Assembly (NCBI GenBank): GCA_015680685.1
Contig: MNCI01002233.1
Span: 193,888 to 257,887, forward strand
DNA length: 64,000 bases
Direction: 5' to 3'
Source of the DNA: Gnetum montanum
Lineage: Eukaryota; Streptophyta; Gnetopsida; Gnetales; Gnetaceae
Below, one piece after another: positions 23,131 to 33,079 of this stretch (the stretch's first letter is position 1; each line of letters opens with the position of its first letter). Below the pieces are notes generated by a model, which was not told the origin of the DNA, did not search any database, and saw only the letters and a list, made by a program, of their open reading frames with translations. The position numbers were made by a program, and so were the translations under genes.

Positions 23131-24643
23131 CAATGGGGGGTTGCGTTCACTGCAACTTGAGTCGCAGTATTTATCCCTCCTCTTCATGAGGGCTTTCCCT
23201 GGCTGGGGGAGGTCTCTTCCTTCGCAGCTCCATGGGCACAGTCTCAGCTATGAGATGTTCAGCCTACATCAAGTTACCGGTTATGATAGGGGGCATCTCT
23301 CCCACACTGTCTTGGCTGTAAGCACTACGAACTGCTAAACCTTTAGTTGTTACAAATAATGACTCCCTGACCATTTCCGAGGGATCCTTAGCTTGCATAG
23401 TTCGAAGGATCTGTTGAATCCATGGCTTTGGAATCTGGTCGCGATCTAGCTCGGTCTAGACTCTGTCCTCCTGGATCACCAGGAACTCCACGAAGTGCTT
23501 TAAATAGCCTATGTAGAAAGCATAGTGTATATTAGAGTGGGACTCTATTTGCTCATGGAGTCCCAAAATCTCGACCCGCAAACCACTACATAGGAATTCG
23601 GCCCAGTTGTAACGAGCCCCCTCCTCCATGACTTCTCGCATTACCCAAGCCTACTCAAGCCCTAGGACCTTCCCTTGGGTGAGTAGTTGAGGGAATGTGT
23701 GGGCACAGAAAATTGGGTATATCCCCATGGTAGGACCGTCCTTAAGCTTTTCCATAGGGAACCCCTTTTGCTCCTTGGTGAGCCTCAGCCACTCCTCGAT
23801 ATGCTACTTCTGAAGGGTCAACTCCTGCTTGCCCTTTGACACCACGTCGGCGCCATCAGCTGGAACACTAAACAAATTCGCAATAGTTGGTCATTGATGT
23901 CAATAACCACCCACACACCCTTCACGTACATACGAAAATGGCTCACCTGCCCAAAGAAGGGGTTGACCAAGATGAGCATCTCAGCAGTAGAGACACCTAG
24001 ATTCGGTGCCATGAACAAATCCATAAGCCCAAGCCTTCATATTTTCTGGAATAAGGGGTTTGGAGCCCCTTGTTCTAACTAGCTCTAGCTTGCCACTACT
24101 TCATCGTATTTGAAGTAGATGTTTTCCCCTTAACTCTTGGCAGTTACCACTGTCACCTCATGAGGCTTCTTCACCCCTGCAACAATGTTCATGAAATGTA
24201 CTTAGCATAACAATGTAGAAAATGCAAAAAATAATTACGAAAACACTTGAGCATGTGGCGCCTGCCTGATTAACCCACTAGGTCTATACGGTGATGGGAA
24301 TAGCAGGAGTTCAATCGCCAGAACCGCTTCGAGCATGACCTGCTTGAAATGTTCTCTCCACTCCTTGTCTAGCCAACCCTTCACCCTGCACTGACTGTAG
24401 AAAGTGATTAGCATGCATAGGTAGGAATGGTAATTCCCCTCACAATGGCCAATCACGCCCGCCCGCAGACTCCTGCCAGAGGCAAATTCCTGTAGAGCTA
24501 GCTGCGTCGTAGCTAACTCACTTGGTTGGTCATGAACCCCATCATTGTCAATATAGAACTTGATGATAAGCACACACTATCAACACTTAGCCAGATACGG
24601 CTGATGTTGCACAACCAAGTAGAGCAAAGATGTGAAACTCTAC

Positions 24644-25092
24644 CGCCAACATAATAGATGGTCCCCTGTGGGTTCTGAAAGTATGTCGCTATGTGTCACG
24701 TGAGGTACAATGTGTTGTACCGGTGATAGCACTGGTATTCTAGCATATCCCAAATCTAGGCTAAATGCCTCAACCCTATTGAGTGCTGGGTGGACCCTCC
24801 TCCCAGCTTGCTTGTAGTCGCATCGTCGAAAAGGTATCTCAAGATTCCCCGATTTGTCCCTAGCAGCATAGCCTCTACTATGCTAGATGCCTGCATCTCA
24901 TCTAAGGAGGACCAAACCATCAGAATAAAGTGGTTAAGAAGGAATTGCAAGGAGTTCCACACCTCTTCCCTGAACCAAACCACTCAATCTCTTATAAGTA
25001 TCGAGGGAGGAGGAACATTGGCCATAGGTCTACCCACATGACATAGGACCCCTTCAAGGTCCAAAATGATCAGCCTAGACCTTGGCCCTACC
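24644..25092 (-). pseudogene. Antisense gene exon 2 (phosphatase-like core)
   Basis: Carries the nucleophile-motif-like LDLEGVL near the start, then VWSSLDEMQASS and the NPQGTI segment near the end. In-frame stops at three sites (a TGA near 24988, a TAG near 24750 and a TGA near 24700) sit where CGA, CAG/AAG or similar would be expected. E has the equivalent exon at 2376-1938. Confidence 0.65.
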
Positions 25093-25610
25093 CTGCACGA
25101 CACAACAAGCAAATATTGGCATCACACTTAAACGCAATGCATGCACAACATAGCAGCACCTAGTAGACCATAAATATAGCATAGGATAACCCCTTGTCCA
25201 TACATAGCGTAGAAAAGATGCAAAAGCCTAGCATGGCGAGAACATGCAAGTAGCTTAGTGTAGCACTAAAACAACTAACAACATACTCAGACAAAACACA
25301 AGCCATGGCACCACATCACACATAACCAAACCCTCTTGAGGGTTTTACATCATGGCATGCCAAAGTCAAACAACTTAAATGGCCCCAGCCCCACAGTTGC
25401 AACAACCGCAGCGACGGCAACAACATTGCATGCAATCACAATGAAACCCTTGCACAATAGCCAAAATAAAAAAGAGGTTGTGGCAAGATAAAGGCTAAAA
25501 CAAACATGGCCGTAGAAAATACAAATAGCAAAACAAATAAGATGAAAAACTAGAACAAAAAGCGGCAGAAGATGCAAGATGAAAAGGGTGAAGGAAACAT
25601 GAAAACTCAC
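25093..25610 (-). other. Antisense gene intron 1
   Basis: 518 bp, starts GTGAGTTTTC and ends TTGTGTCGTGCAG. The hydrophobic minus-strand open frame at 25350-25661 falls mostly inside it and is not a gene. Confidence 0.7.
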
Positions 25611-25720
25611 TGGGTCAACGGTGTGCTCTCCCATGCTGGAACGTGTGCTTGTGGCACACACCTCAGGGTCTTTTTCACCTCCTTGAACTTTGCAAGCACC
25701 AAATGAGTTTTAGGAGCCAT
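25611..25720 (-). CDS. Antisense gene exon 1
   Basis: Open from ATG at 25720 (MAPKTHLVLAKFKEVKK...) to CCA|GTGAGT, a strong donor. It ends with two bases of a codon; joined to exon 2 the codon is CAG and the frame runs into the phosphatase-like motif without a stop until 24988 or so. Confidence 0.7.
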
Positions 25721-25899
25721 GGCCCTGCTTGTGGATTTACAACCTTCGCTTTAGAAATTCACCTCACTAATCGATTAACACAATTGCTCGGCACACCGAA
25801 ATCACCGAGTGCTCCGATGAGGATTCTACACTTTTACGGTGAAAATGATGAAATTACTAGGGTTCAATTCCTATTTATGGAAATAGTGGCAAAATGGAA

Positions 25900-26042
25900 A
25901 AACTTTTCCTCTCTCTCTCTCTCTCTCTGATTAATGCAGAGCACAACATGCAGCATAGCATGCTCACCATGACATCATGATACTATTAGCATTTAAACCT
26001 TAACACGCTTCAAGCCAACTACTCACCTTCTCAAAAACAAAG

Positions 26043-26080
<38 letters not shown>
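25900..26080 (-). promoter_or_regulatory. Candidate promoter region of the antisense gene
   Basis: Upstream of the antisense ATG (25720) lie a (TA)n run at 26048-26077 and a CT-repeat at 25911-25928, which reads as GAGAGA on the antisense strand. This is the order expected for a TATA-type promoter and a GA-rich 5' leader. GCATAGCATGC and CCTAGCGTAG motifs like those of the LTR U3 occur nearby. Function is inferred from position. Confidence 0.4.
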
Positions 26081-26081
<1 letters not shown>

Positions 26082-26089
26082 TATTTTCG

Positions 26090-26500
26090 ATTAAGGGTCT
26101 GAAAAGACCTTAAACTAATGAGCCTAGCGTAGTTGCATCCTTTAGGATCTGAAAGGACCCTAAAATAGTAGTTTCAACTTGTGACATTCGTAGTCCGTAA
26201 TGATGTTAAACTAACTACATCCTTATGGCAGCAGTTACCTCATATGCTTCAACATAGGTAGTATCACATTTTCTAGTAGTTTCATGCCTTCATTCCCGCA
26301 CTAACAGTTCGATACCTCTTATACTTGCAATCTCCTTCTTTTTATCATTATTTTACATATCAATATTTTTCATGTCGCAATATGGTAGTCCAAGATGACA
26401 CTAGACTAGCAGTTTTGGCATTGGCATATTGACAGGCACACGTTCTAGTAGCAACTCTATACTCTCGCACCTTGGCGATCCGCCATGACCGTAAACTAGC
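26090..26500 (+). repeat. Degenerate TTAAACTAGC-type units, left of reverse transcriptase
   Basis: Several units of the form GACCTTAAACTAATGAG, ATGATGTTAAACTAAC and GACCGTAAACTAGC. They are the same kind as the arrays at 4215-5040 and 29090-29350, so the pol block of B is flanked by related repeats on both sides. Confidence 0.55.
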
Positions 26501-26555
26501 AAACTTTCAGTCTTTGCATTGCCTTAGCAAGTCGCATCTCGGTGTTGCTTTACAG

Positions 26556-28300
26556 ATTTGCGCTTCACAAAATATCTGATGACCCTTACCCAGGCTTTCA
26601 TCTTATGATGGCAGGTCAAGTGAGAGATGAGAATCCATCGCACCCTTTCCATGCCTTTAACGCTAGTAGGGCCACAAGGCGAGCTCGCAAGATAGTTGAA
26701 CCCCGATATGATCGACTGGGGATCAACTACAATTAACACTGTAGCAACCTTAGAAGCATCCCCAGATTAGCCTAGACACCTAGTCCAAGCCCTACATTTA
26801 GAGGTCAGGGATGTAACTGATGATCCTCTTGTCAAGATACCTGTAACCACATCAAAAAGGAAGGTAAAGACGTTAAGACTTAGCTCCCTCCTAGGCACGC
26901 AAATACATGAAGGCATAGTTAAAACTTTGTAGGATCACATCGATGTTTTCACATGGTTGTACAGTGACATGCTGGGTTTGGATCCGTAGATGATTCAACA
27001 CAATATTGTCCTAGAACCATAAGTAAAGGCAGTCAAGCAAAAGGCACATAAGATTAAGCCAGAAATCGCACTAGCCGTGAGGGACGAAATCACTAAGTTG
27101 TACCAAGCAGGTTTCATCTGCACGGTCAACTATTTAGAGTGGGTGTCCAACATTGTTGTAGTTTCAAAGAAAATAGGAGGGATACGAATCTGTATAGACT
27201 TCCAAGACTTGAACATAGTAATGATCAAAGATAACTTCCCACTCCTAAGCATTGATCAACTCATCGACACCACGGTTGGTCATGCTCTGCTATCCTTCAT
27301 GGATGGTTTCTCCAGATACAATTAAATTTGCATCAACCTAGAGCACCAGCTGTTGACAACCTTCATGACTCCATGGGGAACCTTCTGCTATACCATGATG
27401 CCTTTCAGGCTCAAGAATGCTAGAGCAACCTACCAGCGAGCCATGACCTACATTTTCAATGACTACATGCTAGAAACGTTAAACGATTACGTAGATGATA
27501 TAGCAGTTAAGTCCAAAGAGGTATCCAATCACCCATGTGATCTAGGGGTAGTCCTCAAGTGCTGCCAAATGCACGACTTATGTCTCAATCCTAAGAAGTG
27601 CATCTTTGGAGTAAAGACTGGACGCATGTTAGGGTTTGTAGTATCAGAGGCTGGAATACAGGTGGACCCAGACAAAGTCAAGGCCATCATCAACTTGGCA
27701 CCTCCCACAAATCTTAATTAATTATGTGGTTTACAAGGTAGAGTGCAATTCATTCTGAGGTTTATAGCAAGGTTGACTAACAAGTTACACCCCGTGCAAC
27801 ATCTTCTAAAGAAGGGGGTTGACTTCGAGTGAACAACCCAGTGTCAACAAGCCTTCGACAACCTGAAGAAGGAGCTCTTGCACCTCCCAACAATGCACCC
27901 GTCACAAAGGGAGAAGCCTTTCTTCATATACCTTGCCACCTCTGATACATCCATAGCAACGCTGCTATGTCAGAAGCGAGACAACGGTTCTGAGATACCG
28001 GTGTACTACCTAAGCCATGCACTAATAGCATACAAGGAAAAATACAATGAAGTGGAGAGGAATTGCCTAGCCTTGGTATTCACACTCAAAAAGTAGCAGC
28101 ATTACCTATTCCACAACACAACCAACATCATTTGCAGAAGCAACATACTCTAGGCTATCACCAGCAACCTATACGAAAGTGGCAGGATAGCCTGATGGAA
28201 AGCAATAACCATGGAGTTTGACCTATGCTATGTAAGTCAATTGTTGACAAAGGGTCAAGCCATAGCAACCCAACTTACGGCCTTACTAGTCAACAACTAG
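26556..28300 (+). pseudogene. Reverse transcriptase and RNase H of element B
   Basis: RNA-dependent DNA polymerase with its RNase H, needed to copy the element's RNA. One frame can be followed from about 26741 to 28837 with stops but no shift. It shows the linker (DVFTWLYSDMLGLDP), the palm start (DEITKLYQAGFICTV), IRICIDFQDLN, the FMTPWGTFCYTMMPF segment, and an intact YVDD at 27488-27499, followed by LGFVVSEAGIQVDP. RNase H follows (YYLSHALIAYKEKYNEVE). Most stops fall at expected Trp or Gln codons, as at 27323, 27831 and 28096. A 1-bp shift near 26735 separates it from the short upstream part after the acceptor. Confidence 0.85.
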
Positions 28301-28339
28301 GCAACCATAGATCCTGAGTTCCCAGATGAATACGTTAGT

Positions 28340-28837
28340 AATGTCACCATTGTCCCATTGCACTTCGACGTGACCTTACACTTCAATGGCACCTCAACCA
28401 CCCGAGGAGGTAGCACCGCTACCACGATCACATTCACCTCTATGGAAATGCACCCATCATCTTATCGATTTACGTTCCGTTGCACCAACAACGTGGTAGA
28501 ATACAAGGGGCTACTCAGAGGCCTCTTAACTACCCGTGTGCTACGTATACAACACCTAGTGATCTAGGGAGATTTACAACTAGTCATGAATCAAATCACC
28601 GAAGTCTACGCCTGCAAGGCTACGCACCTACAAACCTACTGCGACCTAGCAAGAATCCTACTAAAGAAATTCATGACCACCGATGTGCAACATGTGCTGC
28701 ATAACAAGAACACCATAGTAGATGCCCTATCCACCCTCATGTTAAACATTCCATCGCATTCTTTGGCAAACCTACCAACCACAATCATAGAATGTATCAA
28801 GCCCATCACTCAAGAGGAACATCTAGGAGTGGTATGA
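28340..28837 (+). pseudogene. Second RNase H domain of element B (archaeal-type, Tat lineage)
   Basis: A second RNase H follows the first, the arrangement known for Tat-lineage elements. It runs from HFDVTLHFNGT through FRCTNNVVEYKGLLRGL and GDLQLVMNQI to TIVDALSTL. Of the four acidic positions, the Glu (VVEYK), the Asp of GDL and the last Asp (VDA) remain, while the first is N (FNGT). One TAG lies before GDL. The same frame ends at 28837, where an integrase would be expected to follow. Confidence 0.75.
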
Positions 28838-29049
28838 TAACATTAAAGTTTATTTACAACATAGTGCAGAAAGGAGACCTCGTTCTCAAGGCTGTCCATG
28901 AGCATGTGAGTAAATTCTCAGCCAATTGGAAAGGACCTTACGTGGTCACTAAAGCCTTTGGGAATGGAGCCTTCAAACTGGTAGACATGGATGACAACGA
29001 GTTCACCAACCTAGTGAAACACACGTACCTCAAGCCATACTACATCTGA
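28838..29049 (+). pseudogene. Integrase C-terminal remnant of element B
   Basis: Only the end of integrase is left: GDLVLKAVHEHVSKF, NWKGPYVVTKAFGNGAFKL and LKPYYI, the GPY/F-type module at the C-terminus. The zinc-binding and catalytic core domains, about 1.2 kb, are missing between 28832 and 28843, and the frame changes across the junction. A deletion is the simplest reading. Confidence 0.8.
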
Positions 29050-29089
29050 AGTGCAACAGCAACAAGAAGCACCGTCCTCTATGATGATA

Positions 29090-29350
29090 AATTGGTAGTT
29101 GCACCAGGTAGTGTCCATAATTATGATAAACTAGTATCATTGAGCAGCGTCTGCCATGACGTTAAACTAGCGGCAATCATCTGCTACGACGTAAAAATGG
29201 CACTATTAGTCCACTATGACTATAAACTAGCATTGCACGTCCACTACAATGTAAAACTAGCATGTACGGTCTGTTGGGATCCTAAACCAGCACAGTGGTC
29301 TTCTAAGACCTTAAACCAGCACATGGTCTACCAAGACCTTAAACTGGGTT
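29090..29350 (+). repeat. TTAAACTAGCA-type array of element B
   Basis: Eight or nine units, for example TGCCATGACGTTAAACTAGC and CCAAGACCTTAAACTGGG, spaced about 28-33 bp. The CpG-containing form TACGACGTAAAA suggests a CpG in the ancestral unit. It matches 4215-5040 in E in kind and in position relative to the LTR. Confidence 0.75.
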
Positions 29351-30321
29351 CGTGTCACACCCTCAACATGCACCACCACCAGATACGTGTTGAACGAAGG
29401 AGCGACACGCAGGTGGGATGTCGTAGCTCTAGGAGTGTATGTAGCACCGCCACCTTCGGTTTCATGCTGACCCTTCGAAGATGTCATATGATGTCACATG
29501 GGCCCTTTGAACCTACCGTCACCACGGCCCATCACCCTAATAGTAGTTCCTAGGCTTGTTCTCACTTCTGGGGTGCTGACAGTATTGTGGCCTAGCCACA
29601 ATATTGTTGCTTTTCAGTTTCCCACCAAGGTTTTGGCTCGTGTAATGTTTAGCTATGTGGTAGTTGATCCCATAGCAGGACTAAGCACACATTCCTTTGG
29701 TAGGAATTCCAGTGCATCTGTGCCCACAATAGCTCTTAGCAGCTTGGAGGCTAGCTCCTCTGCACCAGCATTACCAAGGCCATTGCTAGCCTTCTTGCTT
29801 TGGGCATCTCACACTAGCAACGGTGCCCAAGAGTAACAACAATGCCAGCAGCCAGCAGGACCTTGTCCTCGCAAACGTATCTTGCTACAACAGCAAACAT
29901 TACAACATCGCGAAGTGAGTGCCTCAACTAACATGGCTACTTGAAAGTGCAGACTCCAACACGTGCGTAAAACAGCTCGCCATATGGAAGATTTATGTAG
30001 GTAAGTTAGAACCCTCCATGAATGTAACACAACTCATCCTACAGAGGGGACACTTACCTACAAGAGGTTGAAGAATAGTGCTAGCTAAGGATGAAAATGC
30101 AAACGAGCCCCTCAAAGAACTCCGACGAAGGACTCGGCTAAACATTGTCTTTTCTCTCTGCCTTAACCTCCGCAAAACCAATGCAACACTCTCAAGCACG
30201 ACCAAGTGACGTCTTAGCACTCACCAAGCGACAACCTTAACATTTCACCTGCTGAGGTGTTTCATATTCTTTGCCGACGTCCATCAAGCCTGTTCTCTAA
30301 ACATCGACAAAGAGGGGCCAA
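29351..30321 (+). other. Element B 3' untranslated region and polypurine tract
   Basis: No coding domain seen. It shares a GTAACACAACTCATCCTA stretch with E. It ends in AAAGAGGGGCCAA (30309-30321) directly before the 3' LTR. Confidence 0.7.
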
Positions 30322-32002
30322 TGAAACACCTTAAAATGCAAGGTCATCCTTGCTTCACAAGGCTCTTACAGTTTGCACAGCACTGTGGCAGTTCATCGGG
30401 AGGAGAACGTTCTAAGTCCAGGTTGGCCAGTTTGGCAAATTTTCTACTTTGAGCATGGACAGGTTCTGTACCATCCTGCCTACCCACCAAAGTAGCCTAA
30501 ACAGCCAACAACCTGCTTAGAAACAGTGTGCAGAATTAGCAATAGCATTCTGGATGCGCAAGAAATATTTTTTCAAGTTTTCTAAGTCACGAAGCCTGCT
30601 ACGCTATGTAGCGTAGCAAGCTCCAAAAGATGATGGCATAACGAAGTGCTATGCTACGCATGGTGTAGCATGGACACAACTTCATTACCCACTCCCCTCG
30701 CCCAATTTTGAGTTTTGCAGTGACGTCCCTTTCCACTAAAAAATGGTGGACCATGTCTGCTACTACGTTACGCTGAACTACATGGCGTAGCAAGGCGTAG
30801 CAATCCTACGGAAGAGACAGAAGGCAGTTCGAAAGGCGGAGTCAACAAAGTTCGTGAGACTTGCATCGTAGGAGACCAGGTTTGCAAAATAGCAAAGCTT
30901 TAGCAACTAAGGCAAGTTGCTATACTACAGAGCGTAGCAAGCATGGGACATATAGCAGGATGCACGACAAAGTGGTACGCTACGCCAAACATGCCACGTC
31001 ACAAAGCACAGCAAGGCATACAGGTGGGTGTGCGACATCAATGCACTCCACCTGATCGGACCATTGGCACATGCCTCCAAATGCTGATGGCACAATTACA
31101 GCATAGTAGGATTGTAGTTATTGCATAGAAGATTGCATCGCAACAATCTTGTAGGTCCAGTGGTCACAAATGACACGAGTGGTGCCAGCAAGACAACCAA
31201 GGCCTGAGGCACATAACATTCAAACCATCCCTTTCGCATGCCCTCGGTCCTATAAATACCCCAACAAACAGCATGCAAGAGGCCAGCAATTTTCAAGAGT
31301 CTGCAATTTTTAAAAGTTAACAATTTTAAAAGAGTTGGCATCTTTCTTGAATCAGACAACTTCCAAGTGTTGGGAACTTTAAAATTCTAAAACAAAGATT
31401 TCCCCTCTCTCCAGCATTGTAATATCAAAGTTACTTGTCTAATATTGTAAATAGCGAGTCTCTCTCGGCTGGCGTGAGGTCCCTGTCTCTGTTCTACAAC
31501 CATGGTAGAACCCCATACCGCTTGTACACAAGTTTGCACCCAAGCACATAGCTCTCTTTTCTCAACACGCTTTGGTTACCCTCAAGATTTCTGCACTCCG
31601 TCACGCTGTGCAACCAATTGTATCCACCCTGACCAAGTGAGTTTGTAGCTTTGGAGCGATGCATGTTTCTAACCACATTTTACTTTTTCTCTCATTTGTT
31701 AGCTCATTTTTGCATTATTTTCTATCTTATTCACCTTTAAGCATTACTTCGTATTACTGTCGCATTTTTATAGTTTCTCCCCCGCTCCATTTGCCCTTAA
31801 GCATTATCTCACATTTCACATTATTTACATTGCAAAAGGCTATATTGACGCCGATGTAAGTCCCTGTCTAATCAACCAGTCTGTTCAGGGCACCTCGTGT
31901 CTACACACATATAGCATGGCCCTCCCGCGGATACAGGGTTCGAACTGTCACACCCGTCGACCCCCGGTGTTCTTCCAGTCATCAATGTTTTTGGTTGCTA
32001 CA
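30322..32002 (+). repeat. 3' LTR of element B
   Basis: Partner of 14655-16336, with the same palindrome (30597-30618) and a TATAAATA at 31252-31259. It ends GCTACA and is followed by the target duplicate ATCCC. Confidence 0.9.
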
Positions 32003-32011
32003 ATCCCTAGT

Positions 32012-32908
32012 TGATGAGTTATAGTTTTGTTAACTGCATTGATGTACCCTCGTTGACTAGGCCTCATCAACACATCGTATCATTCATTGATAAGGCCTTG
32101 TTGACACAATGTCTACTTTTGTCCTATAAATACATGTCTACCAATTGCATTTATGGCATCAATATTTTAGTAGTATCAAATCTCTTGCAATTTTTTCATT
32201 TCAGAGTTAGAATATTTTCCCCGAGTACATACGACAAGAGTCATTGAGTGTATGGATCTTTATTTGAGTATTGTTGTACCTGAGCATGATAGTGTGTGCA
32301 GTAATAAAGACAAGATTTTTGATAAACCTTACAACATTCTAGATAGATTAAATATTTTATTTATGCATTTAATGTTTTTAATAATTTATTAAATGTTTCC
32401 TAGTAATTAAGCTAATGAAGTAGTTGAATAAGATAAGTCATATAGATTAAACACATAAGTATGGTCACTTTAAGTGTAACATGTATTTGCTTGGTAATCC
32501 TAGCAGTGTTATTGCTTGGTATGCCCAATAGCATGGTGCTTGGTAACCTAGTAGTAGATACATGGGTTCAAGATGTGTGTGGAGAGTGGGACTAGATGCT
32601 TATGTTAGGACTACTTAAATACTAGTTAATTAGTTAATTTAAATTAGTGAATCCAATTACTTATATCTCTCTTTGAATACCAAATGATAAAATATAAAAT
32701 GATAAGAATCAGATGCCTCAATTACACTTAACCACACTAGTTTATGTCACAAGTGTAATTGGGAAGACAATGATTGACCTTAAGCCAAAGATTCACTTCC
32801 TAGAAGACTAGTGCACCAAAAACTACAAAGTCCATAGAATTTGACTAGATCAAGCATGAACGCTTATGATTTGTATGGTTGGACATAGGGGTACCTTGTC
32901 GCTCATCA
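32012..32908 (+). repeat. 5' LTR of element C
   Basis: Pairs with 44215-45109. The U3 contains two decayed copies of a 20-bp palindrome (near 32037-32070 and 32090-32110), whose perfect form survives internally at 40736-40755. TATAAATA is at 32125-32132. Confidence 0.9.
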
Positions 32909-32909
32909 T

Positions 32910-32927
32910 TGGTGTTGTTGCTAGGAA
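32910..32927 (+). promoter_or_regulatory. Primer binding site of element C (tRNA-Asp type)
   Basis: TGGTGTTGTTGCTAGGAA starts right after the LTR. It differs from the expected complement of tRNA-Asp mostly by C-to-T and G-to-A changes, a small example of the deamination seen across the window. Confidence 0.75.
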
Positions 32928-33079
32928 CTTTGTTTGTTGAAACATGTGCTATCTAGGATTAGTGAACATTATTTATGTTGTTGGATTAACTCAAGGCCAA
33001 CATCACTTACAACAACATATAAACTACTAATAAAATTGATAGTTTTGTTCGTTTTGCAAAATTCCTTCTACTTTCCATA

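Larger units (their letters stand above)
21317..25720 (-). pseudogene. Antisense multi-exon gene of element B with HAD/NIF phosphatase-like domain
   Basis: A minus-strand gene with ATG at 25720 and stop TGA at 21319-21317. Introns with GT-AG ends and closing phase: 25610-25093, 23130-22997, 22666-22596, 22460-22358 and 21532-21452. Two more are likely near 24643-24577 and before an acceptor at 24177. Exon 2 (25092-24644) carries RLIILDLEGVLCHV, then VWSSLDEMQ...IVEAMLLG, a DDATTS stretch, and CYHRYNTL...NPQGTI. This order matches the NLI-interacting-factor/FCP1 phosphatase fold: nucleophile motif, WSS segment, YN-x-SNTL and NPP. The second Asp of the usual DxDx motif is E here. Exon 3 continues with SELATTQLALQEFASG. 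Middle exons have GLMDLFMAP; distal exons encode an acidic EEEEDEEEGDEE tract, a long coiled coil (22240-21890) and a charged tail. Scattered stops show decay. The ancestral substrate is unknown. Confidence 0.75.
20945..26555 (+). other. 5.6-kb segment between protease and reverse transcriptase (candidate sense intron)
   Basis: Sense-strand coding stops after about 20945 and resumes after an acceptor-like TTGCTTTACAG ending at 26555. Ogre elements of the Tat lineage are known to splice an intron between protease and reverse transcriptase. Here the gap is far larger and holds a whole antisense gene. U3-like motifs (GCTACGCA...GTGTAGTAGC) lie at its left edge (20951). No convincing sense donor was identified, so removal by splicing is inference. 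Confidence 0.45.
14655..32002 (+). mobile_element. Element B: Tat/Ogre-like LTR retrotransposon with antisense gene
   Basis: A complete-ended element of about 17.3 kb with TG...CA LTRs (14655-16336 and 30322-32002), near-perfect 5-bp target duplication, primer site, repeat-rich leader, gag, protease, a 5.6-kb segment holding an antisense spliced gene, reverse transcriptase, RNase H, a second RNase H, a remnant of the integrase C-terminus, a TTAAACTAGCA repeat array and a polypurine tract. The second RNase H and the CX2HX4HX4C gag knuckle place it in the Tat lineage. Over the first 390 bp the two LTRs differ at roughly one site in nine by eye, mostly transitions, so the insertion is not recent. 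The integrase core is deleted, so this copy could not move alone. Confidence 0.9.

Noticed and set aside
25350-25661. Minus-strand hydrophobic frame of 103 aa
   Set aside because: It overlaps exon 1 out of frame and lies mostly within intron 1 of the antisense gene.
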